Shown: positions 1 to 6,391 of the stretch, piece after piece | Numbering within the stretch: the first letter of the stretch is position 1 | How the letters are laid out: every line of letters begins with the position of its first letter | Assembly (NCBI GenBank): GCA_045658005.1 | Contig: JAZOUD010000142.1 | Location: forward strand, 1-12,822 | Reading direction: 5' to 3' | DNA: 12,822 nt | Origin: UBA2862 sp045658005 | GTDB taxonomy: Bacteria; Bacillota; Clostridia; Christensenellales; Aristaeellaceae | Notes under the pieces: model-generated | Told to the model about the DNA's origin: nothing | What the model saw: only the letters and a program-made list of their open reading frames with translations | Database searches by the model: none | Made by a program: the position numbers and the translations under genes

Positions 1-5
1 GCGAC

Positions 6-17
6 AAATCAGAATTT
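6..17. repeat. 12-bp dyad element, copy 3 (AAATCAGAATTT)
   Basis: One of three exact copies of AAATCAGAATTT (or its complement AAATTCTGATTT) in the first 950 bases. This copy lies beyond the 3' end of the LytTR gene and is inverted relative to the copy at 904-915, so the two bracket that gene. The 16-base context TAAATTCTGATTTRTC is shared with the 904-915 copy. The element is itself a dyad (AAAT-TCTG-ATTT), so a protein-binding site is possible. Function unknown. Confidence 0.5.
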
Positions 18-33
18 ATCACCCTCAACAGAT

Positions 34-82
34 AACAATGTCCACCCGGTTTTCCGATTTGGAAAACCGGGTGGACATTGTT
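34..82 (-). terminator. 22-bp perfect hairpin after the LytTR gene
   Basis: Bases 34-55 and 61-82 are perfectly complementary over 22 bp around a 5-base loop. The hairpin starts 7 bases past the stop codon of the response-regulator gene in that gene's direction. The downstream side (minus strand) has only a short T-rich run (TTGTTAT), so it is not a textbook intrinsic terminator. Its position suggests it ends the nfeD-floA-regulator transcript or protects its 3' end. Confidence 0.6.
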
Positions 83-89
83 TGCGAGC

Positions 90-887
90 CTACATAAACC
101 GCTTCTGCAGCGCCTCGAACCGCTCGTGGGTGATCAGGGCGTCCTCCCGGAGGCCCTTCAGCTTGACCACGTAGGTCCAGCGGCCGTAGGGCTGTATGGA
201 TTCGATCAGGTTCAGGTTCACGATGTAGCTCTTGTGGGTGCGGAAGAAGAGCTCGTCCGGCAGGCGCTCGTCCAGCTCCGCCATGCCGTCGGGCACTACG
301 TAGCGCGCGCCGTCCTTCATCAGCAGCACCGTGGCGCGGTTCTCCCGCATCACCATAGCGATGTCGGCCACGTCCACGAAGCTGACCCCCTCCCGGTGGC
401 GCAGCATCATGCGCCCGGGCACGGGCGGCGCGGCGGGATCGGGGCCCGGGGCGGGGGAGGAAACGGTACCCGACGCCTCCACAGTTTCGGGCATGGGCAT
501 CGGCGGCACCGCGCCGCCCCGCAGGCGCTCGCGGATGCGGCGGAAGGTCTCCATGGCCCGCTCCACCCGGAAGGGCTTGACCAGGTAGTCGAAGGCGTAC
601 ACCTCGAAGGCGTTGGCCATGTACTCCTCGTGGGCCGTGGCGAACACCAGCACGGTGCGCGGGTCCCGGTCCTGTATGGCCCGGGCGCATTCGATGCCCG
701 ACAATTCCGGCATCTCCACGTCCAGCAGCACCACCTCGGGGCGCTGTTCGTCGTACAGGCGAATCAATTCCGAGCCGTCCGCCGCCTCGCCCACCAGCTC
801 ATAGCCCTCCGCCTGCGCCACCAGCCTGCGCATCACCAGCCGCATGCCCGCGTCGTCGTCGGCGATCAGTACAGTGATCGGGGTCAT
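90..887 (-). CDS. LytTR-family response regulator
   Basis: This is a cytoplasmic two-component response regulator of 265 residues. Residues 3-122 form a receiver domain with the acidic pocket D10/D11, phospho-acceptor D56 (in LLDVEMP), T84 and K104. A Pro/Ala-rich linker spans about 125-158. Residues about 160-260 form a LytTR DNA-binding domain, recognisable from FFRTHKSYIVNL. Known LytTR regulators (AgrA, LytR, AlgR types) bind direct repeats upstream of target genes. The start at 887 was chosen over an in-frame upstream ATG at 935 because AAGGAGG sits just before it (894-900) and the receiver core begins at once. The gene is last in a same-strand run with nfeD and floA; the gap to the preceding gene is 49 bp. 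No histidine kinase is seen, so the input signal is unknown. Family assignment is firm; targets are not visible. Confidence 0.93.
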   Translation of the reverse strand: MTPITVLIADDDAGMRLVMRRLVAQAEGYELVGEAADGSELIRLYDEQRPEVVLLDVEMPELSGIECARAIQDRDPRTVLVFATAHEEYMANAFEVYAFDYLVKPFRVERAMETFRRIRERLRGGAVPPMPMPETVEASGTVSSPAPGPDPAAPPVPGRMMLRHREGVSFVDVADIAMVMRENRATVLLMKDGARYVVPDGMAELDERLPDELFFRTHKSYIVNLNLIESIQPYGRWTYVVKLKGLREDALITHERFEALQKRFM

Positions 888-903
888 GTGTACCCTCCTT
901 TGT

Positions 904-945
904 AAATTCTGATTTATCAAGCTGATGCTCGCCAAATCAGAATTT
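904..945 (-). repeat. Inverted pair of the 12-bp dyad element before the LytTR gene
   Basis: AAATTCTGATTT at 904-915 and AAATCAGAATTT at 934-945 form a perfect 12-bp A/T-rich inverted pair with an 18-base loop. The element at 934-945 contains the stop codon (TGA, 937-939) of the upstream gene. The arm at 904-915 ends 3 bases before the AAGGAGG of the LytTR gene. A hairpin here could tune translation of the regulator, or the dyads could be operator sites. In the transcript the 904-915 arm could also pair with the copy at 6-17. Confidence 0.55.
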
Positions 946-1533
946 TTTCAGCGCCCTCGGCTTTCCCAGCACCTCGGCCATCACCACGGCGCGGCGCAGG
1001 GCGCGGGCGTCGATGGTCTCGGGCAGCACATCCTCGTCATGGCCCGCGTCGATGGCGGCCATCCGGCGGGCCTGGGCGGCGCGGCTGACGCCCTCGGTGT
1101 GGGTGTGTTCCATGCTGCCGCCGGCGCAGTCCTCGTCCACCAGGGTGCTGTGGCCCTCGTCGTGGACGTGGGGCATGCTGCCGCCGGCGCACTGGGCGTC
1201 CTCCAGCATCGACGCGCCCTGGACCGACTGGGCCGCGGGCTGCACCACGGGCTTGACGTCGCCCTTGATCTCGGTCATGCCGTCCTCAAGCCATTGGTTC
1301 ATCGCCGCCTTGAGGTCGCCCAGGTTCTTCGGCATGGCGGACGCCGGCCTGACCGGCTTCACCTTTGACGCCGACGGCTTCGGCCTGGCGCTGCGGGCAT
1401 TGGCAGCGGACGCCTGCTGCTTCGCGTTGCCGGCTGTCCCGGGCCTCTGGGCGGCGCTGTTCCCCTTCTTGTTCTTGCTGCTCGCGCTGATGATAAAGAA
1501 CAGCACAAACAGGATCAGTCCGATGATTTCCAC
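937..1533 (-). CDS. Membrane-anchored hypothetical protein with duplicated Cys/His motif
   Basis: I do not recognise this 198-residue protein. Residues 2-17 form one hydrophobic segment, probably a signal anchor, followed by Lys/Asn and then a long Ala/Pro/Lys-rich, low-complexity stretch (20-68). Residues 112-130 and 133-151 are an imperfect 21-residue duplication of the pattern DxxCAGGSMxHxHxEG, giving two Cys and several His that could bind metal; that is inference. The C-terminus (about 178-198) is a conserved-looking helix, RRAVVMAEVLGKPRAL. The start is a GTG at 1533 with GGAAGGGAGG 7 bases upstream. It lies between floA (63-bp gap) and the LytTR regulator (49-bp gap) on the same strand, so it is probably co-transcribed. 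The stop codon falls within a repeated 12-bp element. The coding call is supported by spacing, RBS and the domain-like layout. Confidence 0.75.
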   Translation of the reverse strand: MEIIGLILFVLFFIISASSKNKKGNSAAQRPGTAGNAKQQASAANARSARPKPSASKVKPVRPASAMPKNLGDLKAAMNQWLEDGMTEIKGDVKPVVQPAAQSVQGASMLEDAQCAGGSMPHVHDEGHSTLVDEDCAGGSMEHTHTEGVSRAAQARRMAAIDAGHDEDVLPETIDARALRRAVVMAEVLGKPRALKKF

Positions 1534-1566
1534 AAGGCCGCCTCCCTTCCTGTCAGGTTTCAGATC

Positions 1567-1589
1567 CGGAGGGGGACGCGCCCCCTCCG
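1567..1589 (-). other. GC-rich hairpin between floA and the next gene
   Basis: CGGAGGGGG (1567-1575) pairs perfectly with CCCCCTCCG (1581-1589) around a 5-base loop, beginning 7 bases after the floA stop. There is no T-run on the minus-strand downstream side, so I read it as a partial attenuator or an mRNA-stabilising structure rather than a full terminator. It could lower expression of the two distal genes relative to nfeD and floA. Confidence 0.45.
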
Positions 1590-1596
1590 CGTATGC

Positions 1597-2589
1597 TTAC
1601 TTCTTCTCTTCCTTCGCGGGGGCCGCGCCTTCGCCGGCGATGGCCTCGCGCATCCGGGTGTCGGACTGCACGTTCTGCATGTTGTAGTAATCCATCACGC
1701 CCAGCTTGCCCTCGCGCAGGGCGGTCGCCATGGCCTTCGGCACCTCGGCCTCGGCCTCGACCACCTTGGCGCGCATCTCCTGCACGCTGGCCTTCATCTC
1801 CTGCTCGCGGGCGACGGCCATCGCGCGGCGCTCCTCGGCCTTCGCCTGGGCGATGCGCCGGTCGGCCTCGGCCTGGTCCATCTGCAGCTGGGCGCCCACG
1901 TTGCGGCCCACGTCCACGTCTGCGATGTCGATGGAAAGGATCTCAAAGGCGGTGCCGGCGTCCAGGCCCTTGTCCAGCGCGGTGCGGCTGATCAGGGCGG
2001 GGTTCTCCAGCACATCCTTGTGGCTCTCGGAGGAGCCGACGGTGGTGACGATGCCCTCGCCGACGCGGGCGATGATGGTCTCCTCGCCGGCGCCGCCCAC
2101 CAGGCGGTCGATGTTGGCCCGCACGGTGACCCGCGCCTTGGCCCGCAGCTCGATGCCGTTCTTGGCGATGGCGGCGATGACCGGGGTCTCGATCACCTTC
2201 GGGTTGACGGACATCCGCACGGCCTCCAGCACGTTGCGGCCGGCCAGGTCGATGGCCTTGGACTGCTCAAAGGTCAGCTGGATCTGGGCGCTCTGGGCCG
2301 CGATCAGCGCGTCCACCACCCGGTCCACGTTGCCGCCGGCCAGGTACAGCGTCTCCAGCTCGTTCATCGAGACGTTGATGCCGGCCTTGCGGGCCTTGAT
2401 CATCGGGGGCACGATGCGCCGGGGATTGACGCGGCGGAACTTCATGCCCACCAGGTTGAAGATGCTCACGTGCACGCCGCTCATCAGCGCCGAGAACCAC
2501 AGGCCCAGCGGGAACAGCGAGAACAGCGCGATCACCAGGAAAATGATGATGACCGGCACCGCGATGGATGCGATATTGATGTTAGACAT
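1597..2589 (-). CDS. floA: Flotillin-like protein FloA (SPFH family)
   Basis: FloA is a bacterial flotillin that forms functional membrane microdomains and helps organise signalling, secretion and cell-wall enzymes. This 330-residue copy has the usual family length. Residues about 8-33 form the N-terminal membrane hairpin. An SPFH region follows to about residue 233, containing family-typical stretches such as RRIVPPMIKARKAG and NIDRLVGGAGEETIIARVGEGI. A Glu/Ala-rich helical segment (about 235-295, QAEADRRIAQAKAEERR and onward) is the oligomerisation region. The tail is short and charged. The ATG is preceded by AGAAAGGGGA, which overlaps the nfeD stop, with only 4 bases between the genes, so translational coupling is likely. 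Pairing of floA with an NfeD gene is the standard arrangement in Firmicutes. Confidence 0.96.
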   Translation of the reverse strand: MSNINIASIAVPVIIIFLVIALFSLFPLGLWFSALMSGVHVSIFNLVGMKFRRVNPRRIVPPMIKARKAGINVSMNELETLYLAGGNVDRVVDALIAAQSAQIQLTFEQSKAIDLAGRNVLEAVRMSVNPKVIETPVIAAIAKNGIELRAKARVTVRANIDRLVGGAGEETIIARVGEGIVTTVGSSESHKDVLENPALISRTALDKGLDAGTAFEILSIDIADVDVGRNVGAQLQMDQAEADRRIAQAKAEERRAMAVAREQEMKASVQEMRAKVVEAEAEVPKAMATALREGKLGVMDYYNMQNVQSDTRMREAIAGEGAAPAKEEKK

Positions 2590-2593
2590 GGCT

Positions 2594-3103
2594 CTATCCC
2601 CTTTCTGTCATTTCACGGACCACGATCCGGTTGCCCTCCACGCTCTGCACGCGGATGGGCTTGTCCTTGCCGATAAATTCGCCGTCGGACACCACGTTCA
2701 GCTTCACGCCGTCGAACTCGCCGATGCCCGCGGGCCGCAGCGCGGTGTGCGTCACGCCCTCCCGGCCGATGAAGTAGTTCAGGTCGTTGTTCTCGGCGAC
2801 GCTCGCCGGCACCGCCACGTCGTTGAGCACCAGCTTCGACTTGCTCAGCCGGCCCTTCGAGGCCGAATACAGGCACACCGACAACGCCACGCACAGTATC
2901 GCCGCCAGTATCGCGAACAGTATCAGCCCCTCCGCCAGCGGCGGCTTCAGCAGCACGAATCCCAGCACCAGCAGCGCGATGCCGGAGATCCCCGGCGCGC
3001 CGAAGCCCGGCACGTACATCTCCACCACCAGCAGGACCACGCCGACGATCATCATTAGCAGCACCGGTATATTCCCGGCCAAAAGGCTTCCCAGGCCTGC
3101 CAT
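2594..3103 (-). CDS. nfeD: NfeD-like membrane protein, FloA partner
   Basis: This is a 169-residue short-form NfeD protein. Hydrophobic segments lie at about 10-30, 37-53 and 58-80, with the loop motif VEMYVPGFGAPGISG typical of the family. Residues about 108-169 form the C-terminal OB-fold NfeD domain (GREGVTHTALRPAGIGEFDGVKL). NfeD proteins neighbour and are thought to act with flotillins and other SPFH proteins in membrane organisation; the exact biochemical role is not settled. The start at 3103 has AAGGAGGTGA about 10 bases upstream; the ATG at 3110 is in another frame. It is the first gene of the run leading to floA, and two promoter candidates lie upstream. The full-length form with a ClpP-like protease domain is absent. 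Confidence 0.93.
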   Translation of the reverse strand: MAGLGSLLAGNIPVLLMMIVGVVLLVVEMYVPGFGAPGISGIALLVLGFVLLKPPLAEGLILFAILAAILCVALSVCLYSASKGRLSKSKLVLNDVAVPASVAENNDLNYFIGREGVTHTALRPAGIGEFDGVKLNVVSDGEFIGKDKPIRVQSVEGNRIVVREMTERG

Positions 3104-3171
3104 CGGACATTCACCTCCTTGAAGGATGGGGCTCGTTACAGGTTATCGTCCCCAACCCGTATCATGCCCTG

Positions 3172-3177
3172 ATTATA
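3172..3177 (-). promoter_or_regulatory. Extended -10 (TGCTATAAT) upstream of nfeD
   Basis: The minus strand reads TGCTATAAT, with a perfect TATAAT at 3172-3177 and the TGn extension. There is no good -35 (TTTTCT at 17-bp spacing). It lies about 70 bases before the nfeD start and could be a second start site for the nfeD-floA operon. Confidence 0.5.
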
Positions 3178-3214
3178 GCACCCCCGGAGGGAAAAGAAAA
3201 GCCCTTCGCCCCCA

Positions 3215-3243
3215 AACATACAAATTCCCCGCCCAAATGTCAA
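3215..3243 (-). promoter_or_regulatory. Sigma-A type promoter upstream of nfeD-floA operon
   Basis: On the minus strand TTGACA (3238-3243) is followed after exactly 17 bases by TATGTT (3215-3220), about 110 bases before the nfeD start. The -35 box sits right at the end of the terminator of the SH3 gene, so it starts a separate unit. The -35 is perfect and the -10 matches at four of six positions. Confidence 0.55.
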
Positions 3244-3286
3244 AAGAAACGGCCTTGCCGACGCGATTCCAATCGTCAGCAAGGCC
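3239..3286 (-). terminator. Intrinsic terminator after the SH3 gene
   Basis: GGCCTTGC (3251-3258) pairs with GCAAGGCC (3279-3286). One mismatch and a further 4-bp inner stem follow. On the minus strand the stem runs into GTTTCTTTT (3242-3250). It lies about 50 bases past the stop of the SH3 protein gene and separates it from the nfeD operon. Confidence 0.75.
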
Positions 3287-3337
3287 GGCTTCAGCGCCTG
3301 AAGGGAAACAAACCCATATCGGCGCTGCAATCATCGA

Positions 3338-3856
3338 TCAATAGATTACCGCGCAACTGGACGGGACCCACCCGCTGGTGCCCTGATACTTCACCTGATA
3401 CCACTGGTTCCCGCTCGAATCCTTCTTTTTGTAGCCTGTGAACGAAACGGTGGTGCCGCGCTTCAGATATCCAACCACGGTATACCGCGAGCCGGCGTCG
3501 CTGCGCATGGATACGTCTTCTGTGATGAATACACTGGTATCCTTCGTGTCGTCATTGGAAGGCGTATAGGCCACGTTTGTATCGCTGTCCCAAAGGTCCG
3601 CATGCAGGCTGGAGACCCATCCATATTTATAATTGCCATAGAATATGTCATAAAAAGCGACGCCACGGTCGTCATAGACGATATGGCCGCCCCATTCATA
3701 TGTCCCGTTGGGAGACAGCTGCTTCACAATGTTCTTGGCGATCCTGGGTTCAGAACGCACATAGGTCGGATCGGCGATGGTATAGATGTAGATTTCAGCC
3801 AGCGCAGCCGTGCCGAAGCACAGCAAGGCCAGGACGATAGCAAGAATCTTCTTCAT
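3338..3856 (-). CDS. Secreted protein with two bacterial SH3-like domains
   Basis: This 172-residue protein begins with a clear signal peptide (MKKILAIVLALLCFGTAALA, cleavage likely after residue 20). It carries two SH3-like domains: about 26-90 (YVRSEPRIAKNIVKQL ... YGWVSS) and about 112-172 (EDVSMRSDAGSRYTVVGYL ... GTSGWVPSS). SH3 domains of this type are common in exported proteins that bind peptidoglycan or other cell-wall material; no catalytic domain is attached here. The start at 3856 was preferred over 3877 because AGGAGG sits 8 bases before it and it begins the signal peptide directly. LRR1 ends only 51 bases upstream on the same strand with no terminator visible between, so the two are probably co-transcribed and may work together at the cell surface. 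LRR2 lacks such a partner. Confidence 0.88.
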   Translation of the reverse strand: MKKILAIVLALLCFGTAALAEIYIYTIADPTYVRSEPRIAKNIVKQLSPNGTYEWGGHIVYDDRGVAFYDIFYGNYKYGWVSSLHADLWDSDTNVAYTPSNDDTKDTSVFITEDVSMRSDAGSRYTVVGYLKRGTTVSFTGYKKKDSSGNQWYQVKYQGTSGWVPSSCAVIY

Positions 3857-3907
3857 GGGTAATGCCTCCTGTATCATTGTTGTTGGATGTTGGTAGACTG
3901 TGCTGTA

Positions 3908-6274
3908 TTACTTCACCCTCGCCCGCTTAGCGCCGGACCAGGCGGACCAGTAGGTGGTCTTGCCGACCTTCTTGAAGGCGCGGATGCGGACGTAATAGAT
4001 CTTGCCCGACTTCAGCTTCTTCAGCGTGCGCTTGAGGGTGGAGGCCTTGAAAACGTTCACCTTCTTTGCGCCGCTGAAGTTCTTCTTCAGGGCGTATTGC
4101 AGCTGGTAGCCGCCCACGCCGCCGGCGGACTTCTTCCAGCTGACGCCCAGCTTGCCCTTGCCCGCCTTCAGCTTCAGGCCCGAGACCGCCTTCGGGTTGA
4201 TCTTGAAGGTCTTCTTCGCCGTGCCCGTGTAATTGCCCTTGCCCTCGACCGTCACCGTGGCCGTGCCGATGGCCCTGTTGTTCCTGTAGCTGACGGTGTA
4301 GTCGATGCCCTTCTCCAGGGTCTTGCCCTTCAGCACCACCTTCACCGCAGGCTTCTTTGCCTTGCCGGTGTAGACCTGGGCCTTTACCGTGAGCTTGGCC
4401 TTCGCCAGGCTTACAGGACCGTCGATCGGGGAAAATCTGAAGCCCTCTTTCCTGGCGTAGGTTTCGGCATAGGAGCCCACATAGCCGTGGATGGTCAGGT
4501 CAAGTCTGATAAACCCGCCATACCCGTAATAGTAGGAGTCCTCGTCGTACTGAAGGAAGGTGTTTTCCCCGATGCTATTGACACTGGCGGGGATATACAA
4601 ATCCTTCAGATCGTAACAGTCAAAAAATGCATAATCGCCTATACTGGTAACACTGTCCGGAATGGTCACGCTTGTCAGGCTGATGCATGCATTAAATGCA
4701 CGCTCAGCTATATCGACTACACCATCCGGGATGGTCACGCTCGTCAGGCTGAAGCAAGAATCGAATGAACTTTCACCTATACTTGTCACGCTGTCCGGGA
4801 TTGACACGCTTGTCTTAGCCTGGGGGCAACGCAACAGTGTACTCATATCGTATGTATACAATATGCCATCCTCGGAAGCATAGGCCTCATTATTCTCGGT
4901 CACTGCGAATGCTTCAGTTGCACTGTTATCCAACAGCGCACTGTCTAAAAGGTCGACAAAACTTACACCCGAGCCTATTGTCACGCTTGTCAGGCCATTG
5001 CAATAAGAGAATGCACCTTTCCCAATAAGGGTTACGCTGTTAGGGATTGTCACATTTGTCAGTTCGCTGCAATGCTCGAACGCTGATTCACCAATACTGG
5101 TCACACCATCCGGGATCGTCGTGCTTGTCAGGCTGAAGCAGTCAGAGAACGCACATTCGCCTATGCTGGTCACACTGTTCGGGATTGTCACGCTTGTCAG
5201 GCTGGTGCAATAATGGAACGCGTTTTTATCAATGCTGGTCACGCTGTCCGGGATGGCTACGCTCGTTTTTGCCTTGGGGCATCGCACTAGCGTACGCATA
5301 TCGTATGTATACAATATACCGTCCCCGGAAGCATAGACATCGTTATTCTCGGTCACTGCAAAGGTCTCGGTTGCATGCAAATCACTGCCAATAAGGTCGT
5401 CAATACTTACGCCGACGCCAATTGTCACATTCGTCAGGCATTCGCATTCAGAGAACGCACACTTGCCTATACTTGTCACGCTGTCCGGGATGGTCACGCT
5501 CGTCAGTTTCGCGCATTCACAGAACGCATACTCGCCTATACTTGTCACGCTGTCCGGGATGGTCACGCTCGTCAGTTTCGCGCATTCACAGAACGCATAC
5601 CCGCCTATACTTGTCACGCTGTCCGGGATGGTCACGCTCGTCAGGCTCCAGCATTCATAGAAGGCACACTCGCCTATACCTGTCACGCTGTCCGGGATGG
5701 TCACGCTCGTCAGGTTGGTGCAAGAAGCGAATGCACTCTCACCTATATCGACTACACCATCCGAGATGGTCACGCTCGTCAGGCTTCCACATTCATAGAA
5801 TGCTTCTTTTCCAATAGCAGTCACCCCGTCCGGAATGACCACATCTCCTCCTGGGCCCACATACTTCACCAGCACGCCGTCCCCGTCGATCTCAAAATCC
5901 TCCGGATTGCTCTCGTTGCCGGCCAGGGCATTGACGGGGGCTTCCGCGACGATCTCCAGTCCGGACAGCCCATCCGAAAGTAGGTTGCCCTCAAGCCCGT
6001 CCAGAGACAGCGCGTCGACGACGAGCGCATCCCCGTCCAGTATGGCGTCCTCCGCTAGCTCGAAGTCCATATCGTCTTCTTCGACGGCGTCCTCGCCTAT
6101 GGCGATTTCCTCCGCGTCCGAATAGACCGCTTCCCCTGCCATCCATTCGACATCCGAACCCTCCGCCGTCGCGCACAGCATGGCCAGCGCCATTGCGATG
6201 CTCAGGATCAGGGCGATGACCCGCTTTGCGCGGATACCGCCGCCGAAGGCCAACCACGTTCCGTTCTGCTTCAT
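3908..6274 (-). CDS. Secreted BspA-type leucine-rich-repeat protein, LRR1
   Basis: This is a 788-residue surface or secreted protein. Residues 1-38 are a long signal peptide (basic GGGIRAKRVIALILSIAMA, ending near CATAEG). Residues about 40-135 are strongly acidic. Residues about 145-575 hold some 14 full BspA-type repeats of 23 residues (SVTIPDSVTSIGxxAFxxCxxLT). Two copies of an insertion module (VTENNxxYASxDGILYTYD) interrupt them. A short all-beta region follows; residues about 625-693 form an Ig-like domain (LTVKAQVYTGKAKKPAVKV) and about 694-788 a fibronectin type III-like, Lys-rich domain. Known BspA-type LRR proteins mediate adhesion or matrix binding; the ligand here is unknown. No LPXTG, dockerin or SLH anchor is seen. 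The start at 6274 was chosen because AAGGAGG sits 8 bases upstream; the ATG at 6295 would place that RBS inside the gene. Paralogue of the gene ending at 8352. Confidence 0.92.
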   Translation of the reverse strand: MKQNGTWLAFGGGIRAKRVIALILSIAMALAMLCATAEGSDVEWMAGEAVYSDAEEIAIGEDAVEEDDMDFELAEDAILDGDALVVDALSLDGLEGNLLSDGLSGLEIVAEAPVNALAGNESNPEDFEIDGDGVLVKYVGPGGDVVIPDGVTAIGKEAFYECGSLTSVTISDGVVDIGESAFASCTNLTSVTIPDSVTGIGECAFYECWSLTSVTIPDSVTSIGGYAFCECAKLTSVTIPDSVTSIGEYAFCECAKLTSVTIPDSVTSIGKCAFSECECLTNVTIGVGVSIDDLIGSDLHATETFAVTENNDVYASGDGILYTYDMRTLVRCPKAKTSVAIPDSVTSIDKNAFHYCTSLTSVTIPNSVTSIGECAFSDCFSLTSTTIPDGVTSIGESAFEHCSELTNVTIPNSVTLIGKGAFSYCNGLTSVTIGSGVSFVDLLDSALLDNSATEAFAVTENNEAYASEDGILYTYDMSTLLRCPQAKTSVSIPDSVTSIGESSFDSCFSLTSVTIPDGVVDIAERAFNACISLTSVTIPDSVTSIGDYAFFDCYDLKDLYIPASVNSIGENTFLQYDEDSYYYGYGGFIRLDLTIHGYVGSYAETYARKEGFRFSPIDGPVSLAKAKLTVKAQVYTGKAKKPAVKVVLKGKTLEKGIDYTVSYRNNRAIGTATVTVEGKGNYTGTAKKTFKINPKAVSGLKLKAGKGKLGVSWKKSAGGVGGYQLQYALKKNFSGAKKVNVFKASTLKRTLKKLKSGKIYYVRIRAFKKVGKTTYWSAWSGAKRARVK
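4556..5842 (-). repeat. 69-bp coding tandem repeats of LRR1
   Basis: Each LRR unit is a 69-bp repeat with a well-conserved core of about 42 bases (encoding LTSVTIPDSVTSIG) and a variable part of about 27 bases. Units 5507-5575 and 5576-5644 differ at one base in 69, which indicates recent duplication by slippage or recombination. Array length is therefore likely to vary between strains. Confidence 0.85.
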
Positions 6275-6300
6275 TTTCCTTTCCTCCTTGTCCATCTGTC

Positions 6301-6314
6301 GCCATACTTATGGC
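6301..6314. promoter_or_regulatory. Palindrome GCCATA-CT-TATGGC in LRR1 leader
   Basis: A perfect 6-bp inverted repeat around CT lies between the promoter and the RBS of LRR1, at about +15 to +28 of the predicted transcript. The same palindrome is conserved at 10781-10794 before LRR2. It may be an operator or a small leader hairpin. Confidence 0.4.
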
Positions 6315-6334
6315 ACAAATATTGTTTAAAATTT

Positions 6335-6363
6335 ATTATACTTATAATATCAGGGGTTGTCAA
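6335..6363 (-). promoter_or_regulatory. Consensus promoter of LRR1
   Basis: The minus strand has TTGACA (6358-6363), a 17-base spacer and TATAAT (6335-6340), both boxes matching the sigma-A consensus perfectly. The predicted leader is about 55 bases. This predicts strong transcription of LRR1 and probably the SH3 gene behind it. Confidence 0.85.
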
Positions 6364-6391
6364 TAATTGGAATAGATTAAAGCAGGACTCT

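Noticed and set aside
78..905. Plus-strand open frame antisense to the LytTR gene
   Set aside because: The minus-strand frame has complete receiver and LytTR domains and a strong RBS; the plus-strand product resembles nothing.
6..915. Inverted 12-bp copies flanking the LytTR gene as ends of a small mobile element or invertible segment
   Set aside because: There is no recombinase nearby, no target-site duplication that I can see, and a third copy outside the pair; short regulatory or RNA-pairing elements explain it as well.
3136..3330. 64-residue minus-strand open frame between the SH3 and nfeD genes
   Set aside because: It runs through the terminator hairpin and both nfeD promoter candidates and has no ribosome site.
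4556..5842. Regular alternation of conserved and variable DNA resembling a CRISPR array
   Set aside because: The period is 69 bases, an exact multiple of three, and encodes 23-residue LRR units in one open frame; the conserved part is longer than typical CRISPR repeats.
5375..5983. Long plus-strand open frames through the LRR arrays (also 8928-9479)
   Set aside because: They are antisense to a clear LRR coding frame; their repetitive sequences simply mirror the 69-bp units and have no ribosome site.
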